Assembly (NCBI GenBank): GCA_016841625.1
Contig: JAENYU010000027.1
Location: 1 to 57,350 of the forward strand
Source: Methanobacteriota archaeon
GTDB lineage: Archaea; Halobacteriota; Methanosarcinia; Methanosarcinales; Methanosarcinaceae
Direction: 5' to 3'
Length of the DNA: 57,350 nucleotides
Below the pieces are notes generated by a model. It was not told where the DNA came from and searched no databases. It saw nothing but the letters and a program-made list of their open reading frames with translations. Of the stretch, positions 1 to 9,083 are shown one piece after another. The translations under genes were made by a program, and so were the position numbers. Positions within the stretch are counted from its first letter, which is position 1, and every line of letters begins with the position of its first letter.

Positions 1-41
1 ATTTATATTATCATTTTATTATAAAAAATTACCCATATCAT

Positions 42-671
42 ATGACGAAGAGCCATTTTTATTTCTCTGAACCATTGCAGGAGAGACGGCTGGAGTCAAA
101 AGCAAGAGCTGTTGTGAGGAAACTACAGGAAGCAAAAGAGATTCAGAAAGCAATTGATAACAAAAAAGGTCTTCCCAAGAAATTCAGAGTTAACAATGAG
201 TTGATTGAGGTCAATTACTCATTTACGACCAAGCTTGATGAGATGAGCGAGGAAGAAGCAATAGAATTCCTGAAAAGTAAACTGATTACTGGGAGAGAAG
301 GATTTTTCTGCCTAAAATCAAACAAGAATTTGACACTTGAGAAGGCATTGAAAACATACCGAAAAAAGGATTCTATTGAGAAAATATTCGACTCGTTGAA
401 AAACGCAATTCAGATTAAACCATTGAGAGTGTGGTCAGACGATAGCACTTATGGAGCTCTTATTCTCGGCTTTATTGCTCAATTATTCATATCGTTGATG
501 AGATATGAGTTTGAGGAAATCAAACATAGGTCCACAAAATTCATCAAAAAAAGCCTGTCGAATTTGACACTTACAGTCAATTTCTTGAAAAATGGGGTTA
601 AACGGTATATTTTTGCTAATTTTGATAAGATCAATAGTTTAATTGTAACAAGAATGAGTGAAATTTCATAG
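42..671 (+). pseudogene. IS4/IS1634-type transposase, C-terminal fragment
   Basis: This 209-residue frame is the C-terminal part of a DDE transposase. Residues Y106, K109, E113 and K120 fit the Y-x2-[RK]-x3-E-x6-K signature of IS4-like transposases; E113 would be the third catalytic acid. A preceding GREGFFCLKSN stretch and a following hydrophobic helix (about 135-153) also suit that family. The two catalytic Asp residues and the DNA-binding N-terminus are missing, and the frame starts at the window edge in AT-rich sequence, so it is either truncated or continues to the left. It is probably not functional. Family assignment is by motif, not by search. Confidence 0.7.
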
Positions 672-964
672 AATTTATAATATTTTTTAATATATTGATA
701 CAATTTGTCAAACTCATTTTAGCCCAAAATGAAGGGGTGATTCTCTGAGAATTAGTGGATGCTATCAAAATCAAGAACGCAACTTAAGATTTTAAAAGGT
801 ATTTATATCAGTTATGACTTCACGTTTTTGCGAATTATATTGAACCTCAGCAAGGTGTTTTTTGCAATTTTGCACTGTATTAGTTATCGAAATCTGTCAA
901 ATTTAGGTTACAATATTGAAGGCTACATCTACGTATAATTTTTAGTTTGTGGGATGAAATTGAT
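672..964. other. AT-rich spacer, no gene seen
   Basis: About 290 bases between the transposase fragment and the next small gene. I see no convincing coding frame, RNA gene or terminator-type hairpin. It is probably relic or regulatory sequence for the small membrane protein downstream. Confidence 0.4.
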
Positions 965-1447
965 ATGGGTACAATTTCAAGCGATCAAAGTCTGCAAATA
1001 ATTTCAATAATTGTGTCAGGTTTATTTGTAGGGTGGCAGATTAGGAGCGCAAAAAAGCGTGAGATAGATTTTAAAATACACCAGCAGCGTAAAGAACAAT
1101 ACACCAAATTAATAAATTTATTAATAAGTATATTTACGGCTGCCAAAAACTCAAAAGAAGATTTCGATCCAGAGAAACTTAGTTTCAGCCAAGACGATTG
1201 GTTTAATGTCCAAATTGGGATGTCCATGTATGCTTCAGAAGAAGTACTAAAGGCATACATCAACCTGCTGAAAACATCAACAGAGAATAGAGCGACCCCA
1301 ATCATAATAAATAGAGAACTTGGCGATTTGATTTTGATGATGAGAAAAGAAGTAGGTTTTGATGATAGTAACCTGTCCAGTCGTCAAGTGCTTAGCACAT
1401 TCATAACCGACATACATCTCCCTAAGTATGATGAGTATTTTGAATAA
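965..1447 (+). CDS. Small membrane-anchored protein of unknown function
   Basis: I do not recognise this protein of 160 residues. From the ATG at 965 it has a short N-terminal tail, one hydrophobic segment (about residues 9-25, SLQIISIIVSGLFVGW) followed at once by basic residues (RSAKKR), and then a helical, soluble domain. That arrangement predicts a single membrane anchor with the bulk in the cytoplasm. A TTG six codons upstream could also start the frame. It lies alone between transposase debris and a decayed region, with no operon partner. A real gene is likely because the frame is long for this AT content and the topology is coherent, but expression is uncertain. Confidence 0.5.
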   Translation: MGTISSDQSLQIISIIVSGLFVGWQIRSAKKREIDFKIHQQRKEQYTKLINLLISIFTAAKNSKEDFDPEKLSFSQDDWFNVQIGMSMYASEEVLKAYINLLKTSTENRATPIIINRELGDLILMMRKEVGFDDSNLSSRQVLSTFITDIHLPKYDEYFE

Positions 1448-1740
1448 ATTAAGAACAGATAAGTTATTTCTATTTTGTAGATCTGTCGAAGTAAGATCGA
1501 ATGAGTAAAGAATGGTAGTGAGTGGGAGATGTTGCTTCTAAACTGTGCCTTGTTAAGTTTTCGATCATTAAAATCTGAACAAACGGTTGCCACGGATCAG
1601 ATCGAAGCAGCCCGCCAACAGAAATAATATATTTTAATTGATTTGGGTCGAAGAAACCCTCTGCTAATTGGAGAAAAACACCCTACACAAAAAATCGTAT
1701 TGATGATCTAAAAGCAACCCTGATGGGAGTCGAGGAACAT
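1448..1740. other. Degenerate spacer with a short open stretch
   Basis: This stretch holds a short frame around 1510-1626 that ends in TDQIEAARQQK and a stop. It resembles the tail of a gene but has no start or recognisable family, so I treat it as a fossil. No hairpin or RNA gene is evident. Confidence 0.35.
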
Positions 1741-2161
1741 GAATAAAACATAAAACCCAGAAACCGAAATTAAATCCCGGCCCCCGGCTGAAAGTTCTCC
1801 ACAACAATCTATTCAAAACTCCCTTTATTACACCCCATCAAGATCCACAACCCGGGCTTCCGGGAACCTTCCTGCAAGCATCTCTACGGTTTCGGGGTGG
1901 CAGGTGAAATAAAAGAGCTGGTTGCCCGGGACAAGGTCCTTTATGGCTTCACAGGTGCTTTTGCAGCGTTCGGGGTCAAAGTTCACCAGCACGTCGTCAA
2001 ATACGATGGGAAGAGATTCCGAATGCCTTCCGAATTCCCTGATAAAGCCGAAACGCAGGGAGAGATAAAGCTGTTCGGCTGTTCCCCGGCTGAGTTCCTG
2101 GACGGTCTTCTGGCGGCCTTCCCGGTCTTCAACGTAGATTTCGGAAGAGTTGAGCGGGGAA
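1741..2161. repeat. 0.4 kb direct repeat, copy A (YhaN-like 3' end)
   Basis: Bases 1741-2161 are repeated at 7036-7462 in the same orientation with only scattered substitutions in the coding part. The repeat covers the 3' portion of a YhaN-like ATPase gene plus about 85 bases beyond its stop codon. Homology ends abruptly after the CGGGGA near 2160, where the two copies continue into unrelated coding sequence. This is a segmental duplication, not an insertion sequence: it has no terminal inverted repeats or transposase. Confidence 0.85.
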
Positions 2162-2544
2162 TAAATCCGCGTGTACCTGCCTCCGGTGATCTTTGAGAAA
2201 AAGGCCTGGGCTTCCACGATGACTGCGGGCTGCCTTTCCTTTTCATAGACTTCGATTGCTTTGGCAAGGATTTTCCGGGCAAGGACCAGGGATGCCCATT
2301 CCCTTGACTTTTCGTGAAGGTCTTCCAGCAGGCTTTCCTGCATCACCCTTGCCAGGGAAGCTTCACTTCCGTGTTCGAGCTGTTCGATCTGGTTTCCTAT
2401 CGCTCCGCGCCTGTCCAGGTTCCCGGAGCTCTCCTGTTCAAGGGTTTCCAGGCATTCCTCCAGCCTGCGGTTTTCTTCTTCCAGGCCCAGGGGGTCGGAG
2501 GCTTGCAGTTCTTCTACGAAAAGCTCATACTTTGTAGGCTGCAT
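1828..2544 (-). pseudogene. YhaN/SMC-like AAA ATPase, C-terminal fragment
   Basis: The 238 residues match the C-terminal part of the large coiled-coil ABC-type ATPases related to YhaN, SbcC and RecN. Residues about 5-120 form the end of a coiled coil. Then come an ABC signature-like ELSRGTAEQLYLSLR (about 147-161), a Walker B strand LPIVFDDVLVNFDP (about 173-186) and the switch histidine region FYFTCHPETVEML. Full-length family members run to 800 residues or more with an N-terminal Walker A, which is absent here. The fragment opens at an ATG with no clear ribosome binding site. It probably cannot hydrolyse ATP alone. A near-identical C-terminus recurs at 7129-7581. Confidence 0.75.
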
Positions 2545-2636
2545 GGAAGTTTCTGGTTAACCCACAGCGAAGATCATAATGATGATCTAAGAATACCGTT
2601 CATTAAAGTGCTAATTTTAGATAGCCTGGGGGCTCA

Positions 2637-2657
2637 CCGGTCGGCTAAGACGACCGG
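2637..2657. other. Perfect 7-bp stem hairpin (CCGGTCG/CGACCGG)
   Basis: A CCGGTCG arm, a 7-base loop and a CGACCGG arm form an uninterrupted stem-loop in an otherwise gene-free stretch (2545-2732) just before the IS21 insertion. It could be a terminator or part of an older element; there is no adjacent T-run. Confidence 0.45.
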
Positions 2658-2820
2658 CCTTTCCTAAGTGACTGCTTGAAAATTGAAAAGATGCATAAAA
2701 AAATTCTAAAATAATAGGGTCGTGTCCGTGAGTGTCATCGGCGGTTAAGAATTCCCCATTTTCGGCGGTTTAAAATTCCCCAATTCACAATTCTTGAGAA
2801 AAGTTTGAGGATTGTGAATA

Positions 2821-4065
2821 ATGCTGAAAATGGAGGATTGGTTAGTGCTAAGAGATTCGAATTCACAAGGCTTGAACCTCAGCGAAATCGCCAGAAAAAC
2901 AGGTCATGATAGGAAAACCGTGAGGAAATATCTTCGCCGTAAGACGGCTCCTGAACCTCAGAAACGTCCGACAAGACCGAGCAAACTTGATCCGTACAAA
3001 CCTTACATACTCAAAAAGCTTAATGAAGTCCCCTATACCGCTGCTCGCCTCTTTCGTGAAATCAAGGAAATGGGTTTTGATGGTGGGGAGACCATCGTTA
3101 AGGATTTTGTGAGGAAAGTCAGACCTGAACAGGGAGTACCTGCGGTACTCCGTTATGAGACAAAACCAGGCGTTCAAGCCCAGGTTGACTGGGGTGAATT
3201 AGGAACAGTTGAGATCGACGGAAAAATCAAAAAACTTTACTGTTTTAACATGATTCTTGGATACTCCAGAATGAGGTATGTAGAATTTACACTGAGTATT
3301 GATACTTCCACACTTATCCAGTGTCATTTGAATGCGTTTCAATACTTTGGAGGATGTACACAGGAGATCCTGTATGACAACATGAAACAGGTTGTAATCA
3401 GGAGAGCACTAAAATCATCGGATTCTGAATGGAACGCTCAGTTTGAGGATTTCTTCAAACATTACGGATTCATTCCTCGCTTATGCAGGCCATACAGACC
3501 CCAGATAAAAGGAAAAATAGAGAATACAGTTGGATACGTAAAGAGGGATTTCTTCCTTGGAGGAGAGTTCAGTTCCCTTGAAAACCTGAATGTTCAGGTC
3601 TTTGAATGGTTAAAGCGAGTGAATTTAAGTGTACATGGGACTACTCATGAAATCCCTCTTGAACGATTCAAAGTGGAGAACCTGGTTCCTCTGGATCAGG
3701 TTCCTGCGTATAAGGTTGTAAAGAAAGAGACCAGAAAAGTGTCAAGAGACTGTTATGTTTCTTATCTTGGAAACAAGTATTCCGTTCCTTACAAGTTTGC
3801 AGGAAGAACTGTCGAACTTCGTATTTCTGAGGGAATGTTTCAGGTTTATGTCGATCGCGAGAGCATCTGTGAACATGAAACCCTTTCTGGAAACTGTAGA
3901 GTTGCCAGGAAAAAGGAACACTTTCAGGGACTCCTGAGTGAGATTTTAAAAGAGAACTCCGCTTGCAGGAATACTTCAAAGCCTCCAATGAAATTTACAG
4001 GTCCAGAAGTGGAGAAGAGGTCCCTTGAGATCTATGAAGCCTTTAGTGAAGGAGGTTCACTATGA
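2821..4065 (+). CDS. istA: IS21-family transposase IstA
   Basis: IstA is the DDE recombinase that cuts and joins the element's ends. The 414-residue protein has an N-terminal helix-turn-helix (about 18-38, LSEIARKTGHDRKTVRKYL) that binds terminal repeats, and an RNase H-fold integrase core with D123 (QVDWGE), D186 (LYDNMK) and E234 (KGKIENT). A beta-barrel-like C-terminal domain follows (about 300-365). Length is normal for the family. The last bases overlap the istB start (ATGA), so the two are translationally coupled. All catalytic residues are present, so it should be active with IstB. Confidence 0.95.
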   Translation: MLKMEDWLVLRDSNSQGLNLSEIARKTGHDRKTVRKYLRRKTAPEPQKRPTRPSKLDPYKPYILKKLNEVPYTAARLFREIKEMGFDGGETIVKDFVRKVRPEQGVPAVLRYETKPGVQAQVDWGELGTVEIDGKIKKLYCFNMILGYSRMRYVEFTLSIDTSTLIQCHLNAFQYFGGCTQEILYDNMKQVVIRRALKSSDSEWNAQFEDFFKHYGFIPRLCRPYRPQIKGKIENTVGYVKRDFFLGGEFSSLENLNVQVFEWLKRVNLSVHGTTHEIPLERFKVENLVPLDQVPAYKVVKKETRKVSRDCYVSYLGNKYSVPYKFAGRTVELRISEGMFQVYVDRESICEHETLSGNCRVARKKEHFQGLLSEILKENSACRNTSKPPMKFTGPEVEKRSLEIYEAFSEGGSL

Positions 4066-4835
4066 ACAATTTCACTTATGAGAGGCTCCACAGTAACCTC
4101 CAGTATCTGAAACTGGATACTATTGAAGAGATCCTGGACAACTACCTTGAACTTGCCGCAAGAGACAGCAAAACAACAATGGAAGTTCTTGATCATCTGT
4201 TTGAGCAGGAAAAGAAACACAAGGATGCTACGGCAATTGAGAGGAGGATGAAAAGTGCAGTATTCCCTGTGAAAAAGACTCTTGAGGAATTCGACTTTGA
4301 TTTTCAGCCATCAATTGAGAAAAGTGTTATTGAAGATCTCGCAACCTTGAGATTCATACACAATGCTGAAAATGTTGTTTTACTTGGACCCCCTGGAGTT
4401 GGGAAATCCCATCTTGCAATCGCTCTTGGAATTGAAGCTGTAAAAGCAGGACATTCTGCTTACTTTATCAATGCAAGCAGCCTCATCGAGAGATTAAAAA
4501 AAGCAAGCAGAGAAGGAGTATTTGAAAAGAAGATGAGGGACTTTACGAAATACAAATTACTGATTATAGATGAGATGGGATACCTTCCTTTTGATGAAGA
4601 GGGAGCTCACTATTTATTCCAGCTTATATCAAAACGTTACGAAAAAAGCTCAATCATCTTTACCTCAAACAAGTCATATGGAGAATGGGGTGAAATATTT
4701 CAGGATCACGTAATAGCGGCAGCTGTGCTTGATCGTATACTCCACCATTCTACGACGATTAACATAAAAGGAGAGAGCTACAGGCTAAAAGAAAGGAAGA
4801 AACAGGGAATAAAAACTGTAATTCCATACACCTAA
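4062..4835 (+). CDS. istB: IS21-family helper ATPase IstB
   Basis: IstB is the AAA+ ATPase, related to DnaC/DnaA helper proteins, that selects target DNA and stimulates IstA. The 257-residue protein shows Walker A GPPGVGKS (109-116), Walker B LLIIDE (166-171), a sensor-type FTSNKS, and a C-terminal arginine-rich segment. The N-terminal 80 residues form the family's helical multimerisation domain. Length is normal and no lesion is visible. It overlaps the istA stop by 4 bases, and a GAAGGAGG ribosome binding site lies within the end of istA. Confidence 0.95.
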   Translation: MNNFTYERLHSNLQYLKLDTIEEILDNYLELAARDSKTTMEVLDHLFEQEKKHKDATAIERRMKSAVFPVKKTLEEFDFDFQPSIEKSVIEDLATLRFIHNAENVVLLGPPGVGKSHLAIALGIEAVKAGHSAYFINASSLIERLKKASREGVFEKKMRDFTKYKLLIIDEMGYLPFDEEGAHYLFQLISKRYEKSSIIFTSNKSYGEWGEIFQDHVIAAAVLDRILHHSTTINIKGESYRLKERKKQGIKTVIPYT

Positions 4836-4936
4836 TTCTACAGAAGTTCTTGAAAAATTGAGCAAACTTTATATCAAAAGGTGGGGAATTTTAAACCGCC
4901 TGAACTGGGGAAAAGTAAACCGCCGTTGACAGTGAG

Positions 4937-5281
4937 TCATTGATCATGATTGAGAAAACAGACACATTCAACTTGATTAGGCATATTTACAGAGAGTTCT
5001 TCTGCAACCGGTTTTCAATGAATGACCCCCACGACCAATAATAGCTCTGTAGAAATCCTCTGAAGTGAAGAAACTTCATTAATTTGAACTGAATGAACGG
5101 ATATACTCTTACTTATTTATTACTATGGGAGGCGGAGGGTCACGAATACCCCACCTTCACAGGCTGCTCGACAATTAGAAATAACTGAAGTCCTTTTTTT
5201 CGATTTAAAGGATTTAAATGCCTTCTTTTTTTTATGATTTTGTCCTGAAATTGAATTGTCGGACTGTTTCTTTAGGGTGGG
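4937..5281. other. Spacer with remnant of an older element
   Basis: Just right of the IS21 element a 31-codon frame (4946-5041) begins MIEKTDTFNLIRHIYREFF; I do not recognise it. It belongs to the pre-insertion sequence and may be the start of a decayed transposase. The rest to 5281 is AT-rich with no further gene visible. Confidence 0.35.
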
Positions 5282-6829
5282 ATGGCCACATGCAATTTGA
5301 TTTTTGCTGACTTATTGTATGATAGAAAGAAAAATAGCAAATACTTAATGAAAAATCTTATTAGTATGGACAAAAAGCAAAGAAATGGAATATTGAGGGA
5401 GAAACTTAAAAAGTATGAAATAATATTGCAAGATCGGCCGGATGATATATCTAACCTTTACATGTTGGGAGATACCCTATTTAAACTTGAAAGATATGAG
5501 CAAGCGCTCATAATATATGATCGAATTTTGCTAAAAAAACCCCGGAATGAGGAAGTTTTATTCAGTAAAGGAAAAGCTCTTTATATTCTTCAAAAATACG
5601 AAGAGGCAATTAAAGCTTATGATGAGGTGTTGAAGGTTAACTCTTCTTATCCTGAAGTGCAGAGGAACAGGGAAGTTGCCTTGAAAAAATATCAGACTAG
5701 GAAATTGGAAGAAGAACTAAAATATCGTGAGGAAAAACTAAGAGAGAATCCAAACAATGTTATGTATTTATCCAGAGTAGGAAGTATTTTTGAGAGCCTA
5801 AAAAGATTTGAAAAAGCAGTGGAAACGTATGATAAGCTCCTAAATTTCAATCCTGAGGATACAGTAACCCTTCTCAAAAAAGGTAATGCCCTCTTTAAGC
5901 TAAAAATGTACAGAAGAGCAGTTGAGGTCTATAAACACGCACTGGATCTTAGACCAGATTTTTTTGAAGCTAAAATTTCCAAAGATCATGCATTAGTTGG
6001 TTGGGCTCATTCTCTTCTAAAAAGTGGAAACTACAAGAAAACATTTGAGATCTATAACGAGCTGTTGGAGTCAGAGGCTACGAGTTCTATAGACGAAAAA
6101 ATATTTTCTAGCATTTCAAGTTACATTAAATATCTAATTAATTCCGGAAAATACGAAGAAGCTTATGAAGTTTTCACTAAAACCCCAGTAATTAATTTTG
6201 GGGAAGAAAAAAAGAGACTTTTGAATGATAATTTTTTAAAATTTCTTTCTGACTCCCTAAATAGTAGTACAGATTATAAAAAATATATTGAAGTCCACTC
6301 CATATGCGAGGTATTGTTGAAGATCAACCCTGATCATGTCGAAACTTGGATTAAAAAGGGGGATGCCCTGATCCATCTTTTCCGCTATAGTGAAGTTCTG
6401 GAAAGTGAAGTTCTGGAAACCTGTGACAAAATTATTGAACTCGATCCGGGCAATGTAAATATGTGGTGTGTAAAAGGTGACATTCTATTTGATTCCAAAC
6501 AGTATGATCAGGCATTGGAAGCCTATAAAAAGGCTCTTGAAATAAATTCGGGTGATGCAAGGTTACTATTTTTGGTGGGGAATACTTTACTTAAAGTTGG
6601 AGACCCTGTTAAGGCATTAAATACTTTTGAAAAGGCTATAGAAATCAATCCTAGCTGGTCTAAATTGTGGCTCAAAAAAGGCGATGCCCTTTCAAAACTC
6701 AAATTCATCGATGAAGCACAGGAAGCTTACCAAAAATCAGAAACATTGGACAATGAGGGAAACAAAGAACCCCACACAGAATGGTGGGATTCGAAGAATC
6801 CATTCATTTTTTTAGGTCTCTACAAGTGA
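5282..6829 (+). CDS. Tetratricopeptide repeat protein
   Basis: The 515-residue protein is built of TPR units, the 34-residue helical hairpins that mediate protein-protein contacts. Clear repeats include residues about 55-88 (YMLGDTLFKLERYEQALIIYD), 89-122, 157-190, 191-224, 355-395, 396-430, 431-464 and 465-498, with the G/A-Y-A-P pattern. A less regular helical block sits at about 225-350. No signal peptide or membrane segment is seen, so it is probably cytoplasmic. The ATG at 5282 is preceded by GGGTGG; Met23 or Met29 could be the true start. Such proteins are abundant in Methanosarcina. It stands alone, so the partner cannot be inferred. Confidence 0.85.
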   Translation: MATCNLIFADLLYDRKKNSKYLMKNLISMDKKQRNGILREKLKKYEIILQDRPDDISNLYMLGDTLFKLERYEQALIIYDRILLKKPRNEEVLFSKGKALYILQKYEEAIKAYDEVLKVNSSYPEVQRNREVALKKYQTRKLEEELKYREEKLRENPNNVMYLSRVGSIFESLKRFEKAVETYDKLLNFNPEDTVTLLKKGNALFKLKMYRRAVEVYKHALDLRPDFFEAKISKDHALVGWAHSLLKSGNYKKTFEIYNELLESEATSSIDEKIFSSISSYIKYLINSGKYEEAYEVFTKTPVINFGEEKKRLLNDNFLKFLSDSLNSSTDYKKYIEVHSICEVLLKINPDHVETWIKKGDALIHLFRYSEVLESEVLETCDKIIELDPGNVNMWCVKGDILFDSKQYDQALEAYKKALEINSGDARLLFLVGNTLLKVGDPVKALNTFEKAIEINPSWSKLWLKKGDALSKLKFIDEAQEAYQKSETLDNEGNKEPHTEWWDSKNPFIFLGLYK

Positions 6830-7035
6830 AATCTCAAGATAATCTATAACTCAAGCCATTTAATGTGGATAAGCTGCAGACGCTAGGTCTTCGAATACCA
6901 AGCCCTGTCACTTATGCTAACAGCAACTAACAGCAATGAAGTTGTTATCCAGTTAATCAAACTAGAAAATGGGCAGGCAGAGAACTCGAAAATGAGGTCG
7001 AGGAAACCGATGAACAGAATTCAAATTTCTAATAT
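6830..7035. other. Spacer, nothing recognised
   Basis: A short stretch between the TPR gene and the repeated YhaN-like segment. The open frame that crosses it (about 6914-7132) has atypical composition and runs into the repeat, so I do not call a gene. Confidence 0.4.
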
Positions 7036-7462
7036 GAATAAAAACCAGAAACCGGAATTAAATCTCGTTCCCCGGCTGAAAATATTTCACAACAATTTAT
7101 TCAAAACGTTTCCGATCCATCTCTCTCATTAAACCCCATCAAGATCCACAACCCGGGCTTCCGGGAACCTTCCTGCAAGCATCTCTACGGTTTCGGGGTG
7201 GCAGGTGAAATAAAAGAGCTGGTTGCCCGGGACAAGGTCCTTTATGGCTTCACAGGTGCTTTTGCAGCGTTCGGGGTCGAAGTTTACCAGCACGTCGTCA
7301 AATACTATGGGAAGAGATTCCGAATGCCTTCCGAATTCCCTGATAAAACCGAAACGCAGGGAGAGATAAAGCTGTTCGGCAGTTCCCCGGCTTAGTTCCT
7401 GGACGCTCTTCTGGCGGCCTTCCTGGTCTTCAACGTAGATTTCGGAAGAGTTGAGCGGGGAA
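7036..7462. repeat. 0.4 kb direct repeat, copy B (YhaN-like 3' end)
   Basis: This is the second copy of the segment at 1741-2161, same orientation. Coding differences are few (for example the VEDRE/VEDQE change), while the part beyond the stop codon has diverged more. The left edge near 7036 and the right edge near 7462 mark recombination joints. Confidence 0.85.
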
Positions 7463-7581
7463 ACTTTTGCTTCATAAGCTTCTATCGAAGTTTTGCCGGA
7501 AATTATTAGTTCTCCAAGGTTTCGGTTCGCTCGCCGCCTGTCAAAGCAGGTCCTTATATATTTCAGGCTTCTCCTTTTCAC
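7129..7581 (-). pseudogene. Chimeric ORF: unknown 5' piece joined to YhaN-like C-terminus
   Basis: Residues about 41-150 repeat the C-terminus of the fragment at 1828-2544, including the LSRGTAEQLYLSLR signature and the LPIVFDDVLVNFD Walker B strand. The first 40 residues (MKRRSLKYIRTCFDRRRANR...) are unrelated to that family and I do not recognise them. The joint falls exactly where the direct repeat ends, so the frame is an accidental fusion created by rearrangement. It lacks Walker A and the coiled coil and is very unlikely to be a working ATPase. Confidence 0.7.
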
Positions 7582-7585
7582 CGAA

Positions 7586-7706
7586 GTATAACTTCTCCCG
7601 GCCTCGTCCCTCTCCCTTTTTCCAGCATAACGCCAATATTAATACTCGTATTAATCCCGGTGTGCACGTCGTCGCCCATGATGACCCCGAGTTTTCTCCG
7701 GGCCTG
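7586..7706 (-). pseudogene. GlmU-like nucleotidyl/acetyltransferase fragment 1
   Basis: Read on the minus strand, this 120-base piece encodes IMGDDVHTGINTSINIGVM, the late left-handed beta-helix motif of GlmU-like sugar-phosphate nucleotidyltransferase/acetyltransferases, then a GTRPGE tail. A longer copy of the same piece lies at 8832-9083. There is no start or complete domain, so it is a remnant wedged between the chimeric YhaN piece and the hydrolase gene. Confidence 0.65.
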
Positions 7707-7775
7707 GTCCCTCACCCCTTTTCCGGCATAACCCCGATGTTGTGCGAGTCAAAAATGGAGTTATGGATAATTTTG

Positions 7776-8375
7776 TTATGTTTTCAATATTTCGATTTCT
7801 TCTGAGGTGCAAACCATGCTCAGCATAGGGAAAATAAAATTTATGGCAAATCTCTGAGCCTCTTCGTTCATCGAAGCTGTGCAGTCACTTAGAACAACAG
7901 AATTATATCCCCTGTCAAAAGCTCCTCTCACTGTGCTTTCAAGGCAAAGGTTTGTGACGGCACCTGTAAATAGCAGTGTATCACAATGTAAAGCTCTTAT
8001 TATCTGGTCAAGGTCCGTATTGTGAAAACTATTCAGGCTATGGTATTTGGTGACTATAATATCTTCTGGATGAGGTGTCAACTCATCTATGATCCTCATC
8101 TGGAAATCCGCTTCTTCGGGAGTTATTTCAGTGAAGTCTATTTCCCGGATCTGTTTCCAAAAACCTATATCCGGTAAGATCTGAGGCCTCAAGTCCATTC
8201 TAATGAAAATTATGGGAATGTTCGCGGATCTGGCTTTTTCCATGACTATGAGTGTTTTCTTTACCATATTCTTTTCTTGAGCATCTTTAAAGACACCCCA
8301 ATCTGCGCTTAGCCCTCTTTCATGGAGAATAAAATTTTGTGCATCTACTATGATTAATGCGGTACTTTTTCTCAT
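7776..8375 (-). CDS. Isochorismatase-family cysteine hydrolase
   Basis: A 199-residue member of the isochorismatase-like hydrolase superfamily, which includes nicotinamidases, N-carbamoylsarcosine amidohydrolases and isochorismatases. The catalytic triad is visible: D11 in LIIVDAQNFI, K110 in DIIVTKYHSLNSF and C144 in GAVTNLCLESTVRGAFDRGY, with the family's cis-peptide GAVTN. Length is typical and it starts at ATG 8375. No signal peptide, so cytoplasmic. The neighbours are gene fragments on both sides, so context gives no substrate. The S-F-H-N-T-D-L region resembles N-carbamoyl-amide hydrolases more than PncA, as the metal-binding D-x-H-x-H of nicotinamidases is not seen. Substrate is unknown. 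Confidence 0.88.
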   Translation of the reverse strand: MRKSTALIIVDAQNFILHERGLSADWGVFKDAQEKNMVKKTLIVMEKARSANIPIIFIRMDLRPQILPDIGFWKQIREIDFTEITPEEADFQMRIIDELTPHPEDIIVTKYHSLNSFHNTDLDQIIRALHCDTLLFTGAVTNLCLESTVRGAFDRGYNSVVLSDCTASMNEEAQRFAINFIFPMLSMVCTSEEIEILKT

Positions 8376-8831
8376 AACCTTTATTACTACTCCCCCTATA
8401 TTTTCCTTTTAAGGCTATCCTGACTTTGTCATTGAGGCCCTCAAATTAGGACTTTGGTTTAAAAACCTATATTCTTTTCCGTCATCCGAACTTCCGCAGA
8501 TGTTATTTAAAAAGAAATATTTTTCCTGTTATCGTTTTTGGAGATATTCTCAAAAATCTGGAGCTGGATTTTCAATCGTTGATATCAAAAACAAAAGGTG
8601 AAATGGTGATCCATTTGTACTAGATTAATATTATTTTAAATAATCAGAATGGAGCCTTAAGCTCCTGTTTTTCATTTTTTGCTGTGGCCGGGATCAACCT
8701 GAACCCGGGGTCCAAAAACACAAGCAAAAGACATATTGGATCTTTGGCCATGAAAACATCAATCATGAAAACACTGGATGACCTAAAAAAAGAGAGAGGA
8801 GAAAAAAGAGGCCAAAGGCCCCAATTAACGC
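8376..8831. other. Spacer, no gene seen
   Basis: Contains the upstream region of the hydrolase gene and AT-rich sequence. No RNA gene or clear element was recognised. Part (about 8640-8830) is open on both strands but shows no family features. Confidence 0.4.
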
Positions 8832-9083
8832 AGTACAACTTCTCCCGGCCTGGTCCCTCTCCCTTCTTCCAGCATAACGCCAATATTGATACTCGTATTA
8901 ATCCCGGTGTGCACGTCGTCGCCCATGATGACCCCGAGTTTTCTCCGGCCCAAGTCAACGATTTTCCCCTTACCATAACCTTGACGTTTTTCCCTTCATG
9001 CCTCAGATTTGCGACCTTTGTTCCAGCCCCGAAGTTGCAGTGACGACCGAGGACGCTGACGATCATCCGGAGTGGTACAACCG
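8832..9083 (-). pseudogene. GlmU-like fragment 2, frameshifted
   Basis: On the minus strand residues VLGRHCNFGAGTKVANLRH and KNVKVMVRGK form the beta-helix part of GlmU-type bifunctional enzymes (UDP-GlcNAc pyrophosphorylase / GlcN-1-P acetyltransferase). The frame then shifts, and the adjacent frame continues with IMGDDVHTGINTSINIGVM. About 115 bases match fragment 1 at 7586-7706 closely. The nucleotidyltransferase domain is absent. It abuts the integrase fragment head to tail at about 9063-9083. It is a decayed piece of a duplicated gene. Confidence 0.65.

Larger units (their letters stand above)
2728..4936 (+). mobile_element. Complete IS21-family insertion sequence with 5-bp target duplication
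   Basis: The element runs from TGTCA at 2733 to TGACA at 4931 (about 2.2 kb). Each end carries two copies of a CGGCGGTTTAAAATTCCCC-type repeat (left near 2739-2785, right near 4880-4925), the multiple terminal repeats typical of IS21. GTGAG occurs on both sides (2728-2732 and 4932-4936) and is the target duplication. Inside lie istA and istB, both intact and overlapping. Joining the flanks restores GTGTCCGTGAGTCATTGATC, which resembles another element end seen at 22680 and 43550, so the IS landed inside older mobile DNA. Intact genes and a clean duplication suggest recent insertion. Confidence 0.92.

Noticed and set aside
6914-7132. 72-residue protein
   Set aside because: It crosses into the direct repeat, lacks a ribosome binding site and any recognisable motif.
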